64,000 nt of DNA from Streptomyces aculeolatus (GTDB taxonomy: Bacteria > Actinomycetota > Actinomycetes > Streptomycetales > Streptomycetaceae): assembly GCF_020400605.1 (NCBI RefSeq), contig NZ_JAINRD010000007.1, forward strand, positions 186,001 to 250,000, written 5' to 3'. Made by a program: the position numbers and the translations under genes. How positions within the stretch are numbered: position 1 is the first letter of the stretch; every line of letters starts with the position of its first letter. Under the pieces are notes generated by a model. That model did no database searches. It saw only the letters and a list, made by a program, of their open reading frames with translations, and had not been told where the DNA came from. Positions 41,571 to 50,718 of the stretch are shown piece by piece.

Positions 41571-42292
41571 CGGCCGACGGGCTCCAGACTGCGGGTGCGC
41601 CCGTCGCGTACGACGACCTCGCGGTCCGCGTACGCCGCGACGCGCGGCTCGTGGGTGACCAGGACGACGGCCGCACCGCTGTCCTGCGCGGCGCCGGTGA
41701 GCAGTTCCATGACGCGCTCGCCGTTGAGGGAGTCCAGCGCACCGGTCGGCTCGTCGGCGAAGACCACCCGCGGCGTCGTCGCCAGCGCGCGGGCGACCGC
41801 GACGCGCTGGCCCTGGCCGCCGGAGACCTCGCCCGGCCGCTGGTGCGCGATGTCGTCCACCTCCAGGCGCTCCAGCCAGGGCCGGGCGGCGCGTTCCGCG
41901 TCGCGGCGGCCGAGGCCGGTCAGGCGCAGCGGCAGGGCGACGTTCTCCACGCAGGTCAGCTCAGGTACGAGCTGGCCGAACTGGAAGACGAAGCCGAACT
42001 CCCGGCGGCGCAGGGCGCTGCGCTCGGCGTCGGAGAGCGCGGCGAGGTCGCGGCCCGCGTACGTCACGGTGCCGTCGTCGGCCGGGACGATGCCGGCGAG
42101 GCAGTGCAGCAGCGTGGACTTGCCGGAGCCGGAGGGGCCCATGACGGCGACGGTCTCGCCGGCCGCGATGGCGAAGTCCGCGCCGTCGAGCGCGGGGGTG
42201 CCGGCGTAGACCTTGCGCAGGGCGGTGGCGGTGAGGATCGGCGCCGGCTCGGCGTCCGCGGCGAAGGGGTCCGTGGGGGGTGTGGTGCTCAT
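41567..42292 (-). CDS. ABC transporter ATP-binding protein (MacB/LolD-like)
   Basis: 241 residues with Walker A GPSGSGKST, Q-loop QFGQL, signature VSGGQGQR, Walker B VVFADEP and the H-loop VTHE, the set expected for the lipoprotein/peptide exporter class. ATG 42292 overlaps the stop of the PadR gene (ATGA) and its own stop overlaps the permease start, so all three genes are translationally coupled. Confidence 0.93.
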   Translation of the reverse strand: MSTTPPTDPFAADAEPAPILTATALRKVYAGTPALDGADFAIAAGETVAVMGPSGSGKSTLLHCLAGIVPADDGTVTYAGRDLAALSDAERSALRRREFGFVFQFGQLVPELTCVENVALPLRLTGLGRRDAERAARPWLERLEVDDIAHQRPGEVSGGQGQRVAVARALATTPRVVFADEPTGALDSLNGERVMELLTGAAQDSGAAVVLVTHEPRVAAYADREVVVRDGRTRSLEPVGR

Positions 42293-42813
42293 GCGCGTAC
42301 CTCCGCGGCGAGTTTGCCGAGGCGGGCGGCGGTCAGCTCCAGCCACCGCAGGTCGGCTTCGAGGTGGAACAGGGCGTGGTCGCAGATGAGCTGGTCGGCG
42401 AGGTCGCCGCCTTTCTTGCGACGCGTCAGTTCGCGCATCAGGCGCAGGTGCTCCGCGCGCTGGACGTCGAGGAGTTCGGCCGCGTCGCGGCCGGTGAGCA
42501 GCGCGAGCACGACCTTCGTGTAGAGGGTCGACTGCAGGTACGGCTCCGGCTTCTCCGGCGTCGTGAGCCAGCCGGCGACGTCGGTGACGCCGGCGTCGGT
42601 GATGGCGTAGCGCTTGCGCTCGGGGCCGCCGCCCGGCTCGATGCCGTCGACCTCGACGAGGCCGTTCTTCAGCAGCCGGGACATGGTCGAGTAGACCTGC
42701 CCGTAGTGCAGCGGGCGGTCGTGGCCGAAGCGTTCGTCGAAGGCGCGCTTGAGGTCGTAACCGTGTCGGGGGCCCGACTCCAGGAGCCCGAGGAGGGTGT
42801 GGCCGATCGTCAT
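42289..42813 (-). CDS. PadR-family transcriptional regulator
   Basis: 174 residues. The winged helix (LLGLLESGPRHGYDLKRAFDERFG, YGQVYSTMSRLLKNGLV) and the C-terminal dimerisation coil (vinculin-like helices near 95-170) are typical. PadR proteins repress adjacent transporter genes and release upon binding the substrate. It starts the operon with the ABC exporter. Operator-like repeats lie just upstream of ATG 42813. Confidence 0.93.
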   Translation of the reverse strand: MTIGHTLLGLLESGPRHGYDLKRAFDERFGHDRPLHYGQVYSTMSRLLKNGLVEVDGIEPGGGPERKRYAITDAGVTDVAGWLTTPEKPEPYLQSTLYTKVVLALLTGRDAAELLDVQRAEHLRLMRELTRRKKGGDLADQLICDHALFHLEADLRWLELTAARLGKLAAEVRA

Positions 42814-42823
42814 GCCGAGGACT

Positions 42824-42866
42824 CTACACCGTGTGTATACGTGCCGTGTATAGACGGGGTGTGTAG
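42824..42866 (-). promoter_or_regulatory. Operator/promoter candidate of the padR-ABC operon
   Basis: The direct repeat GTGTATA occurs at 42833-42839 and 42846-42852 (period 13), flanked by CTACACC (42824-42830) and GGTGTGTAG (42858-42866), which are near-inverted. It is an AT-rich island 10-55 bp before the padR start, where a promoter and an autoregulatory PadR site are expected. Confidence 0.55.
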
Positions 42867-43063
42867 TAGATCACGGCTGGTGGGAGCGGTGGAGGGGGTT
42901 GCCTCCTGATCCGGGTCGGGTGGCCGGGGGTGAGGCCGGGACGGGTGAGTTGTCATGCCCCCTTCCGGAGGGTGGTCTACACCGGTCAGAATGGAGCCGC
43001 CTGCGGGAGCAGACGCCGGCATCACCGTCCCCGTGTCACCCCCACGAACGACAGGAGACAGCG

Positions 43064-43918
43064 ATGTCCTCTATCCGAGCCGTGTCCGCAGCCGGAGCGG
43101 GCGGCCTGCTGGTCGCCGCCCTCGCGCTCACCGGCGGCCCCGCGCAGGCGGCCGAGCCGGGCCCCTCGCCGGGAGCCGCGGCGGCCGGCGCGTACAAGGA
43201 GCGCACCGACACCCTCCCGCCGGAGCGGCTGACGGCCGGGCAGCAGCGGCTGCTCGCCGAGAAGTCGGCGGCGGCGCAGGGCGCGGCGCAGGAACAGGCC
43301 GCGGCGCGTACGGCGAGCGGCGGCGCCGGCGCGGCGGCCATCCTCTCCTCCGGCGCCGTGCAGCAGTCCCAGATCAACTCCTACTACTGCGGGCCCGCCA
43401 CCCTCGTGATCACGCAGTCCGCGCGCGACGAGGTCGGCAACCGGTCCCAGACGCAGGCCGGCAGCGAGCTGCGTACGAACTCCTCCGGCACGGCCTGGTA
43501 CGGCATCAACGCCAACGTCCCCAACCCGACCGGCTACCCCATCCCCGACGTGCTCAACTACCGCCTGCCGGGCGCCGGCTACGTGCCGAAGGCGCTGCCG
43601 TACACGCCGACCGCGACGGACAAGGCCAACTTCCGCGACCACATCGTGCACAACACGTCCGGCGACTACGCCATCGCGGGCAACGCCTGGGAGGTCGTCG
43701 GCGGCCCGCACCTCGTCGGGCACCCCAACCGGGAGATATTCCACTGGGTCTCGATCGACGGCCACAGCGACGACGGCGCCCGCACCGTGCAGTACCGCGA
43801 CCCGGTGGGCGGGGTGCCGACGAGCGTCATCTCGTGGGCCGGCAGCGTGCCGCGTACCGCGACCATCTCGTCGGACACCATCACGACCATCATGGGCGGT
43901 CGTGGGTACGTCTGGTGA
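43064..43918 (+). CDS. Secreted C39-like cysteine peptidase
   Basis: 284 residues. A signal peptide (1-30, PAQA) and an Ala/Gly/Gln-rich linker precede the domain from about 100, with YYCGPATLVIT (catalytic Cys), HWVSIDGHSDDG (catalytic His plus Asp) and a final YRDPVGG segment, as in C39-like papain-fold peptidases. ATG 43064 has CAGGAG 6-7 nt upstream. It overlaps the next gene by 17 nt, suggesting coupling. The substrate is unknown. Confidence 0.85.
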   Translation: MSSIRAVSAAGAGGLLVAALALTGGPAQAAEPGPSPGAAAAGAYKERTDTLPPERLTAGQQRLLAEKSAAAQGAAQEQAAARTASGGAGAAAILSSGAVQQSQINSYYCGPATLVITQSARDEVGNRSQTQAGSELRTNSSGTAWYGINANVPNPTGYPIPDVLNYRLPGAGYVPKALPYTPTATDKANFRDHIVHNTSGDYAIAGNAWEVVGGPHLVGHPNREIFHWVSIDGHSDDGARTVQYRDPVGGVPTSVISWAGSVPRTATISSDTITTIMGGRGYVW

Positions 43919-45164
43919 GCCCCGGCCCGGCGCGCTCCGCGCCCGCGGCGTAGCCGCCGCGCTGGGCGCGGCCGTCCTCCTGGCGGGCACGCCCGCGTGC
44001 TCGTCGGGGGGCGGCGACGGGTCGCGTACGGCCACCCCCACGACGGCGGCGCCGCCGACGGCGCCGCCGCCCACCGGAGCGGCCGAACGGGACCGGGCCT
44101 GCGAGGTGGACCTGCCGGGCGGGTGGTCCGACGCGCTGGCTGCCGGGCGCGTTCCGGTGCCCGAGGGGGAGCGGGCGGTGCTCGCGGAAGCCGGCCCGGG
44201 AGCCGGCTGGTCGGTGCTCCAGATGTCCGGCCCGGGGTCGGGCCCGGCAGCCGGACGGTCCGTCGTCCTGCGGGAGGGCGACGAGGAGCGGCGGGTGATG
44301 CGCCTGGCGGACCCGGTGGAACACCAGGTGGGCAGCGCGGACTTCGACGGGAGATGGCTGGTTTTCGACGTTGTCGAGGGCCGGCAGCTGGAGAGCCCCT
44401 GGACGCTCTACGCCTGGGACGCGACCACCGGGCGGCGCGAGGCGGTCGCGGAGGCGGAGTCGGCGGGCGGCGGGCAGAGCGCGGTGCCGGGGCCCTTCGT
44501 GCAGGCCGTGGTGCGGTCCGGGCGGCTGTTCTGGGCCCAGGGCACGGGCGGCGGCCGGTCGGCGGTGTACGCGCGCGACCTGGACGGCGGCGAGCGGCGG
44601 ACGGTGTACGAGGGCGTCGCCGACACGCCGTTCGCGGCGGGCGGGCTGCTGGTGTGGCTGCGCCAGGGCGAGTCGTCGGGCCGGCCGGAGACCCGCCTGG
44701 CCGCGGTCTCGATGGACACCCTGCGCCCGGCGGACCTGCCGGGCCCGATCGCGGCCCTGCGCAACGTCCGCTACGTGGCCTCGGACGGCCGCACGTGGGC
44801 GTGGGCGGGCGGCGACCCGGACCGGCCGCGGCTGTACGTGTGGCGGGAGGGCTGGCCGGAGCCGCTGGCGCTGGTACGGGGCGGCGGCGCCGGGGCGGTG
44901 CCGGAACCGGAGCTGGGGGGCATCGACCAGGTGCAGGTGAGCGGGGAGCTGGTGACGTGGCGTACGACGGAGGCGGCGTGGGCACTGGACCTGCGGTCGC
45001 GGTCGTACGCGCGGGTCACGCCGCGCTACGGGTACGCGCTGGCGCGGGACGGAGGGCTGGCGGTGGCGTACCCGGAGGGCGAGGCGAAGGCGACGGAGAC
45101 GAAGGACGTCATCCAGCTCACGCAGACGGCCTTGCTGCCCCCGCTGCCGGACTGCGCCCGCTGA
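43902..45164 (+). CDS. Lipoprotein with beta-propeller-like domain
   Basis: 420 residues from GTG 43902, which lies inside the end of the C39 gene. The signal ends in LLAGTPAC (lipobox Cys near 33), followed by a Thr/Pro tether. The rest consists of repeated beta-strand blocks with W-containing turns (WLVFDVVEG, LFWAQGTGG, LLVWLRQGE, TWAWAGGD, LVTWRTTEA), as in a propeller that may bind protein or sugar. Family unknown. The overlap suggests joint expression with the protease. Confidence 0.75.
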   Translation: MGTSGEPRPGALRARGVAAALGAAVLLAGTPACSSGGGDGSRTATPTTAAPPTAPPPTGAAERDRACEVDLPGGWSDALAAGRVPVPEGERAVLAEAGPGAGWSVLQMSGPGSGPAAGRSVVLREGDEERRVMRLADPVEHQVGSADFDGRWLVFDVVEGRQLESPWTLYAWDATTGRREAVAEAESAGGGQSAVPGPFVQAVVRSGRLFWAQGTGGGRSAVYARDLDGGERRTVYEGVADTPFAAGGLLVWLRQGESSGRPETRLAAVSMDTLRPADLPGPIAALRNVRYVASDGRTWAWAGGDPDRPRLYVWREGWPEPLALVRGGGAGAVPEPELGGIDQVQVSGELVTWRTTEAAWALDLRSRSYARVTPRYGYALARDGGLAVAYPEGEAKATETKDVIQLTQTALLPPLPDCAR

Positions 45165-45197
45165 GGCGCTCCCGCCCCCGCAGGGGCGGGACCGCGG

Positions 45198-47222
45198 TCA
45201 GATCTCGAACCACACCACCTTGCCCACACTCAGGCGCTCCGCGCCCCAGTGCCGGGCCAGCTTGTTCACCAGGAACATCCCCCGACCGCCCTCGTCCGCC
45301 GGCCCCGCCCGCCGCATCCGCGGCAGCTGCGGGACGTCGTCCACCACCTCGCAGCGCAGCCGGTCCGTGTGGACCAGGCGCAGCGTGACCGGGCGCTGGG
45401 CGTAGCGGACGGCGTTCGTGACCACCTCGCTCACCAGCAGCTCCACGATGTCCGTCAGCTCCTCCAGGCCCCAGCCCGCCAGCGCGCCGCGTGCCAGCGA
45501 CCGAGCCTCTCGCGGCGCCTGCGCCCGCGGGTCGAGGGACCACTGCGCCGCCGCGCTCGGCGCTATGCCGTCGAGCCGCGCCGCGAGCAGCGCGATGTCG
45601 TCGTCGCGGTCGCCCGGGCCGAGGACGTCCAGCACCTCGTCGCAGAGCGGCTCCAGCGGCGGCGGGTTGCCGGGGCCGGTGAGCGCCGCCGTGCGGGTCA
45701 GGCGGGCGCAGAGCTGGTCGATGCCCGTGGAGACGTCCATCAGCCGGGACTCGACCAGGCCGTCCGTATAGAGCAGCAGCGTCGAGCCCTGCGGCGCCTG
45801 GAGTTCCACCGCCTCGAAGCCCACGCCGCCCACCCCGATCGGCGCGCCCGGCGGTACGTCCAGCACCTCGCTGGTGCCGTCGCGGCGGAGCAGGACCGGC
45901 GGCGGGTGGCCGGCGTTGGAGGCGGTGAGGGTGTGCGCGATCGGGTCGTAGACCGCGTAGAGGCAGGTGGCCATGCGGTCGTCGCCGAGGCGCTGCGCCT
46001 GCTCGTCGAGGTGGTGCAGCACCTCCTGCGGCGGCAGGTCGAGCTGCGCCAGCGTCTGCGCCGCGGTACGCAGCTGGCCCATGATCGCCGCGGAGGTCAC
46101 CGAGTGGCCCATGACGTCGCCGACGACCAGCGCGACCCGGCTGCCGGGCAGCGGGATCGCGTCGTACCAGTCGCCGCCGACCCGCGCGGTCTCGGCCGCG
46201 GGCCGGTAGCGGCTGGCGAGACGGACGCCGGTGGGCTCCGGCAGGTACTCGGGCAGCATCGTGCGCTGCAACTGGTCCGCGATGTACGCCTCGCGGTCGT
46301 AGATCACCGCTTTGTCGACGCCGAGGGCCGTGTGCGTGGCCCGTTGGGCGGCGATCAGCAGGTCGTCCTGCCCGTACGCGGGCCGCGCCGGACCCCGTAC
46401 GAGCACCGCCACCCCGATCACGCGGCGCCGGCCGCGCAGCGGGGCGACGATGGTGCGCTTGTCGGCCGGCGCGTTCGCCAGCGGGCTCTCGCGGCCCAGC
46501 AGTTCGATGAGGGCGGCGCGGGCGGCCAGCGTCTCGCCGAACACCGGGCGGACGCCGCGCAGCACTTCGAGGAGCGCCCCGGCCCGTACGACGTCGACCT
46601 GCTCGGCCGCGCCCAGGCCCGGCGTCTCCGGCTCCGTCGCCGCGGGCAGCAGCCGGCTGCCGCCCATGCTGTCGACGTCCTCCACGCCGTCGGTGATCCG
46701 GTCCGTACGCCGCAGCCGCAGCCGGAACGGCTCCGTCGGCTGCTCGTCGCCGACGGGCAGCGGGTCGCGGAGGTAGACGAGGATCGCGTCGGCGAAGGAC
46801 GGGACGACGGAGCGGCACAGGCCGAGGACGATCTCGTCCAGGTCGATGCCGCGGGCGATCCGGCGCGTGGCCGCGCCGAGGAACCGCAGCCGCGCGGACG
46901 CGGCGTCCTCCTCCGGCGCCCGGCCGCCGGGCCGGCCGAGGCCGCCCTCGCGGCCCCCGCCCGGCTGGGGGCGCGGGCGGCCGCCGCTGGGGGTGTCCTC
47001 GGCGCCCTGGTGGGCCGGCACGCCGCCGGCGGCGTCCGCCGTGGACTTCGGGCCCTGCGCCGGCTTCGCGCGGTGCAGGGCGTCACGCGGATCGGGGATG
47101 GCTTCGCCCGGGTCCGCGGTGGCTGCGGTCGGCGACACCGCCTCGTCCGTGCCGGAGGCGGCAAGGGTGTTGCCGGACTCCGTCCGCTCGGCGGCTGCCC
47201 GCCGCCTGTCGCGCTCCGTCAC
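45198..47222 (-). CDS. PP2C-type phosphatase with GAF, SpoIIE and HATPase domains
   Basis: 674 residues from GTG 47222. Disordered N-terminus (about 1-105), a GAF domain (about 110-310), a SpoIIE/PP2C phosphatase (about 330-550) with GGDWYDAIPL, VVGDVMGHS, LYTDGLVE and RDDDIALL as metal-binding motifs, and a C-terminal HATPase_c_2 anti-sigma-like domain (about 560-674) with SEVVTNAVRYA. Such fused proteins control alternative sigma factors through anti-anti-sigma dephosphorylation. No membrane segment is present, so the signal is sensed in the cytoplasm by GAF. The partner is not encoded nearby. Confidence 0.92.
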   Translation of the reverse strand: MTERDRRRAAAERTESGNTLAASGTDEAVSPTAATADPGEAIPDPRDALHRAKPAQGPKSTADAAGGVPAHQGAEDTPSGGRPRPQPGGGREGGLGRPGGRAPEEDAASARLRFLGAATRRIARGIDLDEIVLGLCRSVVPSFADAILVYLRDPLPVGDEQPTEPFRLRLRRTDRITDGVEDVDSMGGSRLLPAATEPETPGLGAAEQVDVVRAGALLEVLRGVRPVFGETLAARAALIELLGRESPLANAPADKRTIVAPLRGRRRVIGVAVLVRGPARPAYGQDDLLIAAQRATHTALGVDKAVIYDREAYIADQLQRTMLPEYLPEPTGVRLASRYRPAAETARVGGDWYDAIPLPGSRVALVVGDVMGHSVTSAAIMGQLRTAAQTLAQLDLPPQEVLHHLDEQAQRLGDDRMATCLYAVYDPIAHTLTASNAGHPPPVLLRRDGTSEVLDVPPGAPIGVGGVGFEAVELQAPQGSTLLLYTDGLVESRLMDVSTGIDQLCARLTRTAALTGPGNPPPLEPLCDEVLDVLGPGDRDDDIALLAARLDGIAPSAAAQWSLDPRAQAPREARSLARGALAGWGLEELTDIVELLVSEVVTNAVRYAQRPVTLRLVHTDRLRCEVVDDVPQLPRMRRAGPADEGGRGMFLVNKLARHWGAERLSVGKVVWFEI

Positions 47223-47343
47223 GTGTCGGTACCGTCCATCCGGCCGTATCCACCCAAGTCTCCACAGGGCGGGTTGAGTTGTGGGCACTGCGGTGCTGTG
47301 GACGTCGATCCTACGTTTGACCTACCGGGGCGCAGCAAGAGGC

Positions 47344-48180
47344 TCATGAAGACAAGCGCGCCGGTGTGCGGTCCCAATCCGCCGGAAGAAGCGGAACTGT
47401 CCACTTCGGGTCGGGGCGCCAAAGCTCCCAGCCGGCGGAGAACGGCGGCCCCCACGCCCCGATGGCGTCGACCGCCCGGCGGCCGGCGTCCCGCACGGCC
47501 GCGGCCCGGGATGCGGACATCAGTCCCGCCCGCTGCGCGGCGGCGAACTCGTCCTCGTCCCGCCACTCCCACGAGCGGTCCGGGTGGACGACGAGGTCCA
47601 GGTAGTGGTCCTCGGAGTCGACGCCCCCGGCCCAGCGCACGCGGGGCGCCTCGAGGTTGACGTAGAAGGACCTGAAGGTCCAGTCGACCTCCCAGAACAG
47701 CCAGACGGACCACGGCTCGCCGGGCCGGGCCAGCTTGAGCACGCCGGCGCCGAACCAGCGGGTGCGGAGCGGGCGGTGGGGCTTGGTGTAGCGGGTGGCA
47801 AGCGGTTCGCGGTGTAACTCGGTGCCGTCGGCGAGCACGGGGCGCACGCACTCGGTGTCGGGCGCCACCCAGACGGCGAGCGTCTCGGCGTCGTCGCGGA
47901 CGACGGTGACCGGGCGGCAGACGGCTACGGTACGGCCCAGCAGGCCTGCCTCGCGGGGGGCGTCTGCGTCGTGGCCGCCGTGGCCGTTGGGGCTGTGGTG
48001 ACCGTCGGCGGGGCCGCCGGGAGCACGGGGGCCGTCGTGGGTGCCGCCGGGTCTGCCGGCCGCGCCGGCGGTGCCGGGCGCCGGGTGGGCGCGGTAGCGC
48101 CAGAGGATGTGGTCCCCCGGCGTCCACCGGCCGCCTGAGACGTTCTGGTCGCTGTCAAGCGTCGCGTCTGGCCCGTGCAT
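47344..48180 (-). CDS. DUF402 protein (Ntdp-like phosphatase fold)
   Basis: 278 residues. An N-terminal part with a Gly/His-rich low-complexity insertion (about 33-75) precedes the DUF402 core: VWLFWEVDWTFRSFYVNLEAPRVR, SEDHYLDLVVHPDRSWEWRDEDEF, then AWGPPFSAGWELWRPDPKWTVPLLP. The fold is related to nucleoside tri/diphosphate phosphatases (Ntdp/YgaC); activity here is inferred only. ATG 48180 is divergent to nothing; fumC lies upstream on the same strand, ending 25 bp away. Confidence 0.85.
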   Translation of the reverse strand: MHGPDATLDSDQNVSGGRWTPGDHILWRYRAHPAPGTAGAAGRPGGTHDGPRAPGGPADGHHSPNGHGGHDADAPREAGLLGRTVAVCRPVTVVRDDAETLAVWVAPDTECVRPVLADGTELHREPLATRYTKPHRPLRTRWFGAGVLKLARPGEPWSVWLFWEVDWTFRSFYVNLEAPRVRWAGGVDSEDHYLDLVVHPDRSWEWRDEDEFAAAQRAGLMSASRAAAVRDAGRRAVDAIGAWGPPFSAGWELWRPDPKWTVPLLPADWDRTPARLSS

Positions 48181-48204
48181 CCGACGATGGTATCCAGCAG
48201 TGCC

Positions 48205-49641
48205 TCACGGGCGGGTCATCCTCAGCACGTCCAGTGCACTGTCCAACTGCTCCTCCGTGAGCAGCCCGCGTTCGACGTACCCGCCTTCGAGGACCACCTC
48301 TCTGATCGTCTTGCGCTCGGCCAGCGACTTCTTCGCCACCTTGGCCGCCTCCTCGTAGCCGATGTACCGGTTGAGCGGCGTGACGACGGACGGGGACGAC
48401 TCCGCGTACTCCCGGGCGCGCCCGGCGTGCGCCGTGATGCCGTCGACCGTGCGATCGGCGAGCAGGCGTGCGGCGTTGGCCAGCAGCCGGATCGACTCCA
48501 GTACGTTCCGGGCGAGGACGGGCAGCATCACGTTCAACTCGAAGTTGCCCGAGGCGCCGGCGGTGGTGACCGTCACGTCGTTCCCGATCACCTGGGCGCA
48601 GACCATCAGTACGGCCTCGGGGACCACCGGGTTCACCTTGCCCGGCATGATCGACGAGCCGGGCTGGAGGTCGGGCAGCGCGATCTCGGCGAGCCCGGTC
48701 CGCGGTCCCGAGCCCATCCAGCGCAGGTCGTTGCAGATCTTGGTGAGCCCGACCGCGATCGTGCGCAGCTGGCCGGACGCCTCCACGAGGCCGTCGCGGG
48801 CGCCCTGCGCCTCGAAGTGGTCGCGGGCCTCGGTCAGCGGCAGCCCGGTCGTCCGCGCCACCTCGGCGATGACGGCGGCGGCGAAGCCGGGCGGGGTGTT
48901 GATGCCCGTGCCGACCGCGGTGCCGCCGAGGGGCAGCTCGGCCAGCCGCGGCAGCGAGGCGTGCAGCCGCTCGACGCCGGTGCCGACCTGGGCCGCGTAC
49001 CCCGCGAACTCCTGGCCGAGGGTGACGGGCGTGGCGTCCATCAGATGCGTACGCCCCGACTTCACCACCTCCGCGAACTCCTCTGCCTTGCCCGCGAGCG
49101 CGGCCTGCAGATGGGTGAGCGCCGGGATCAGGTCCTGCACGACCGCGCCGGTGGCGGCGATGTGGATGGAGGAGGGGAACGTGTCGTTCGACGACTGGCT
49201 GGCGTTGACGTGGTCGTTGGGGTGGACCACCGGCCCTTCGGCACCCAGCTTCTCCTGCGCGAGGGTGGCCAGCACCTCGTTCATGTTCATGTTCGACGAG
49301 GTGCCGGAGCCGGTCTGGAAGACGTCGACCGGGAACTCGCCGTCCCAGCGGCCCGCCGCGACCTCCTCCGCCGCCGCCTGCACGGCCGCGGCGACGTCCG
49401 CGTCCAGCACGCCCAGCTCGGCGTTGACCTTCGCCGCGGCGGCCTTGACACGGGCCAGCGCGGCGATGTGCGCGGACTCCAGCCGCAGCCCGGAGACCGG
49501 GAAGTTCTCCACGGCGCGCTGCGTCTGCGCGCGCCACTTGGCGCCGGCGGGGACGCGGACCTCGCCCATCGAGTCGTGCTCGATGCGGAAGCCGTCGGAT
49601 GCGGGGCGTTCGGCGGGGGACGGGTCAGCGGGCTGGCTCAT
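48205..49641 (-). CDS. fumC: Class II fumarate hydratase
   Basis: 478 residues from ATG 49641. It interconverts fumarate and L-malate in the TCA cycle without an iron-sulfur cluster. The superfamily signature [24 protein letters not shown] and [14 protein letters not shown] are intact, with the usual length. Upstream frames to 49896 are not coding. It is 1 kb from a class I fumarase gene in the same orientation, a pairing found in Streptomyces. Confidence 0.95.
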   Translation of the reverse strand: MSQPADPSPAERPASDGFRIEHDSMGEVRVPAGAKWRAQTQRAVENFPVSGLRLESAHIAALARVKAAAAKVNAELGVLDADVAAAVQAAAEEVAAGRWDGEFPVDVFQTGSGTSSNMNMNEVLATLAQEKLGAEGPVVHPNDHVNASQSSNDTFPSSIHIAATGAVVQDLIPALTHLQAALAGKAEEFAEVVKSGRTHLMDATPVTLGQEFAGYAAQVGTGVERLHASLPRLAELPLGGTAVGTGINTPPGFAAAVIAEVARTTGLPLTEARDHFEAQGARDGLVEASGQLRTIAVGLTKICNDLRWMGSGPRTGLAEIALPDLQPGSSIMPGKVNPVVPEAVLMVCAQVIGNDVTVTTAGASGNFELNVMLPVLARNVLESIRLLANAARLLADRTVDGITAHAGRAREYAESSPSVVTPLNRYIGYEEAAKVAKKSLAERKTIREVVLEGGYVERGLLTEEQLDSALDVLRMTRP

Positions 49642-49853
49642 GCTGCCGAGGATACGACCGCTCACCGACACCGCCCGTGCGCCGAACGGTGGATTCGGCG
49701 GGGACGGCCGCGGACTTGCCGCCGCAGCTGCCGCGGGCCCGGGCGGTGACGCGGTGGAATCGACCGGGACCGGGAGAAATCGGAAGAGAGCAGTAGCGAA
49801 CAAAGAGATCAGCAGGCCAGGGCCGGATCCGGCCCGGAGTCCCGAGGAGTGAC

Positions 49854-50588
49854 GTGACGACCAGCCTTCGCACCCGTCGTTTCCGCAGCGGAGCACGTGC
49901 CGCCCGTGCCGCCGCGCTCGCCTGCGCCCTGCTCGCGGCCGCGGCCCAGCCGGCGGGCGCCGCCGGGCAGGACGGCGACAAGGGGGACGACAAGGGCAAG
50001 GACGTGCCGCGGGTCACCGGCCCCGCGATGAAGATCACCATCGACAACGCGCGCAAGACCTCCGGCCCGGGGCAGGAGGCCACGTACACGATCCGCGTCT
50101 CCAGCCTCCAGGACGGGGCGATCGAGGGCCTCGTGGTCCGCCAGACGCTGCCGGAGGACCTGGAGCTGGTCGAGCCGGGCGCGGGCGGCAAGGTGCGGGG
50201 CGGCCGCGAGGTGAGCTGGACGGCGGACCTGAAGGGGAACAAGAGCGCGGAGTTCACCGCGCGGACGCGGCTCGCGAAGGGGGCGCCGACGGCCGGTGAG
50301 CTGGCGGCGACGGCGTGCGCGTACGAGAAGGGCGCGGAGAAGGCGGTGGTGTGCGCGCCGGACATCGACAAGCTGACCGACGCGCCGGCGCGCGAGGCCG
50401 AGGGCGGCAGGGGCGGTGACGCGGGCCGCGACGACGGCCGCGGCGGCGACCGCGACGCCGAGCCGCAGGCCGCCGAGGACTCCGACAGCGCCGTGGGCTA
50501 CGGGCTGGGAGCGGCCGCGCTGGTGCTGGCCGGCGGGGGAGCGGTGTACGCGCTGCGCCGGCGGGCGGCGGCCGGGCGCCGCGGCTGA
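49854..50588 (+). CDS. Secreted DUF11-like protein with C-terminal membrane anchor
   Basis: 244 residues from GTG 49854 (GAGGAG 7 nt upstream). A signal peptide (about 1-35), a DUF11-type beta-sandwich (about 52-165: [39 protein letters not shown]), an Asp/Arg/Gly-rich wall spacer and a membrane helix with basic tail ([22 protein letters not shown]) are visible. This is the layout of a wall-spanning surface protein without a sortase LPXTG motif. Function unknown. It is located between the two fumarase genes, divergent from fumC. Confidence 0.75.
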   Translation: MTTSLRTRRFRSGARAARAAALACALLAAAAQPAGAAGQDGDKGDDKGKDVPRVTGPAMKITIDNARKTSGPGQEATYTIRVSSLQDGAIEGLVVRQTLPEDLELVEPGAGGKVRGGREVSWTADLKGNKSAEFTARTRLAKGAPTAGELAATACAYEKGAEKAVVCAPDIDKLTDAPAREAEGGRGGDAGRDDGRGGDRDAEPQAAEDSDSAVGYGLGAAALVLAGGGAVYALRRRAAAGRRG

Positions 50589-50718
50589 GGGCGCCGGCGT
50601 ACGGCCCGGCTCGTACGTCCGCGGGGGGCGCCCGGCGCGACCCGGCCGCCCCGCACCGCCCGCACGAGCCTCGCGCGCCCCGGCTGCCCCGGCCGCGGCG
50701 GCCGTCCTGCGCGCCCCG

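Noticed and set aside
39036..42209. A 1057-codon plus-strand open frame opposite the FtsX, ABC and PadR genes
   Set aside because: It is the antisense shadow of high-GC genes; its translation is Gly/Arg/Ala-rich without domains, whereas the minus-strand frames have clear families.
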